Shown: in pieces, positions 5,191 to 6,204 of the stretch
How the letters are laid out: each line of letters starts with the position of its first letter
How positions within the stretch are numbered: the first letter of the stretch is position 1
NCBI GenBank assembly: GCA_016744555.1
Contig: JADGED010000148.1
Coordinates: 1 to 6,204, forward strand
Direction: 5' to 3'
DNA length: 6,204 nt
From: Desulfuromonadaceae bacterium
GTDB taxonomy: Bacteria; Desulfobacterota; Desulfuromonadia; Desulfuromonadales; Geopsychrobacteraceae
Translations under genes and position numbers: made by a program
The notes under the pieces: generated by a model
Told to the model about the DNA's origin: nothing
The model's database searches: none
What the model saw: only the letters and a program-made list of their open reading frames with translations

Positions 5191-5853
5191 TCAACCAATC
5201 ATTTCGAGCGTTGCAGCAACTGCTTTTTCTATCCCCTCTGCCGCCTCACTAATGCTACCTGCCAACATATAAGCTGGAGAAGTTATAATCTTATTTTTTT
5301 TATCAACAACAATGTCAGACACTGGACAGTTAACGTGGCTGGCCCCCATCGCCTCAACCGCAGCAGCAGTATCTGTGTCGGTACCAATAGTAACCTGAGG
5401 ATTAATACTACCATCACCAAGAATTTTTGCAATCAATGCGGGAGAAATACACACTGCAGTTAAAGGTTTTTTGGCCGCAACAATTTCTTGCACTACTCTA
5501 GAGACCTCTGAATGCACATTACAATCGACCCCCTTAAAGGCAAAATCACAAAGGTTCTTGGCTGCCCCAAACCCGCCGGGAATAAACAACGCATCTAAAT
5601 CAGCTACTTTTATCGTCGCAATATCGCTGACATTTCCCCGTGCAATTCGTGCGGACTCTTCTAAAACATTGCGCTTTGCCCCGTTGACCTCTTCACCGGT
5701 TAAGTGATTAACCACCCCTTGCTCAACATCTGGTGCCATCATTATGACTTCCGCACCAGCGCGATCAAAAGCCAATAAGGAAATAACCGCTTCATGAATT
5801 TCGCTGCCGTCGTAAACTCCACACCCAGCAAGAACAACACCAATTTTCGCCAT
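5191..5853 (-). CDS. elbB: ElbB-type glyoxalase / DJ-1-PfpI family protein
   Basis: Cytoplasmic 220-residue protein of the DJ-1/PfpI class I glutamine amidotransferase-like superfamily, close in length to E. coli ElbB (about 217). ElbB was first linked to isoprenoid (lycopene) yield and later reported as a glutathione-independent glyoxalase acting on reactive dicarbonyls; the physiological role is uncertain. Seen: N-terminal KIGVVLAGCGVYDGSEIHEAV with the family glutamate Glu18, the FIPGGFGAAKNL turn (90-101), and the nucleophile elbow AVCISPALIA with Cys135. The frame opens at 5907, but ATG 5853 has AGGAGG at 5859-5864 five nt upstream and gives the family-typical MAKIGVVLAGCG start, so the longer form is rejected. 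The cupin-domain gene ends 65 nt upstream on the same strand, consistent with one operon. Confidence 0.95.
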   Translation of the reverse strand: MAKIGVVLAGCGVYDGSEIHEAVISLLAFDRAGAEVIMMAPDVEQGVVNHLTGEEVNGAKRNVLEESARIARGNVSDIATIKVADLDALFIPGGFGAAKNLCDFAFKGVDCNVHSEVSRVVQEIVAAKKPLTAVCISPALIAKILGDGSINPQVTIGTDTDTAAAVEAMGASHVNCPVSDIVVDKKNKIITSPAYMLAGSISEAAEGIEKAVAATLEMIG

Positions 5854-5918
5854 TTCTTCCTCCTCTGTTACTACGGTTAACGAATCAGTAAAAGCGATAA
5901 AAAACAAATAACATAATT

Positions 5919-6204
5919 TTAATTACGGGGATAAAGTACTGCAATGCCATGGGCTATTTCAGTCCCTAGCGCTTTTAACATATGCGGTTCATTGGAATCC
6001 CAATAAACCGAATCACCAGGATTCAGAACATGGGTTTCATTCCCATGCTTTAGCTCAACCTGCCCCTCCAAAATATAGAAGAATTCTTCTCCTGGATGGC
6101 TTACTGGTTGTGCTTGATCGGTCTGTGCCGGATCAAATTCGACCAAAAATGGCTCCATATGCTTATGTTTTTTACCATAAGCAAGAGAATGATAAAAATA
6201 TGGT
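5919..6204 (-). CDS. Cupin-domain protein, probably C-terminal part of an XRE-type regulator (5' end beyond window)
   Basis: The last 94 residues of a gene entering from the right edge. The frame runs unbroken from base 6203, so the Met codon at 6158 is internal. Seen: the segment KKHKHMEPFLVEFDP, then cupin motif 1 (SHPGEEFFYILEGQVEL, with His, Glu-Glu and Gly in place) and motif 2 (NPGDSVYWDSNEPHM), forming a small-molecule-binding beta-barrel that ends at TAA 5919. This arrangement, with the (K/H)MEPFLVEF lead-in, is typical of regulators that pair an N-terminal XRE helix-turn-helix with a C-terminal cupin sensor of about 180-190 residues in total. The helix-turn-helix part is outside the window, so a stand-alone cupin cannot be excluded. 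Its place just upstream of elbB suggests it may be co-transcribed with elbB or regulate it; that is inference. Confidence 0.85.
   Translation of the reverse strand, partial: PYFYHSLAYGKKHKHMEPFLVEFDPAQTDQAQPVSHPGEEFFYILEGQVELKHGNETHVLNPGDSVYWDSNEPHMLKALGTEIAHGIAVLYPRN

Noticed and set aside
4965..5198. Minus-strand 77-codon frame overlapping rubredoxin
   Set aside because: It is another frame of the same DNA; the rubredoxin frame has four metal cysteines and a strong ribosome site.

Overview
The window is a moderately AT-rich stretch of bacterial chromosome carrying eight protein genes, mostly housekeeping or stress-related, and one likely non-coding RNA. Strong AGGAG-type ribosome binding sites, a sigma54-activator response regulator with a Fis-type DNA-binding domain, a rubredoxin and an ElbB/cupin-regulator pair suggest an anaerobic or microaerophilic proteobacterium in the broad sense. 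By feel of the LipA and rubredoxin sequences a Desulfuromonadales-like (former Deltaproteobacteria) organism fits best. That placement is inference, not proof. I see no insertion sequences, CRISPR arrays, tRNA or rRNA genes, or phage genes.

Left part (1-2667). The first 336 residues of dihydrolipoyl dehydrogenase (lpdA) run off the left edge on the minus strand. Divergent from it is a monocistronic 60-residue gene resembling the YjfB 'putative motility protein' family, with its own extended -10 promoter and its own terminator. It converges on a minus-strand pair, lipA (lipoyl synthase, GTG start) followed by a hotdog acyl-CoA thioesterase. The thioesterase starts inside the last codons of lipA, so the two are probably translationally coupled. 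LipA makes the lipoyl cofactor and Lpd reoxidises it, so two lipoate-linked functions lie close together, though they are not one operon.

Middle (2668-3319). This 650-base gap has no convincing protein gene. It holds a candidate promoter, a long imperfect hairpin and a perfect 10-bp terminator with a U-tract, together consistent with a small RNA of about 130 nt. The terminator loop carries UCCUCCUUU, which resembles the anti-Shine-Dalgarno end of 16S rRNA. This is the most interesting part of the window.

Right part (3320-6204). A 487-residue NtrC-like sigma54 activator lies alone on the plus strand, with no sensor kinase beside it. It converges, across a long bidirectional terminator, on a minus-strand series: a 52-residue rubredoxin with its own promoter, elbB (DJ-1/PfpI-type glyoxalase), and the C-terminal cupin half of what is probably an XRE-type regulator cut by the right edge. 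The cupin gene and elbB are spaced like an operon; rubredoxin is probably transcribed separately.
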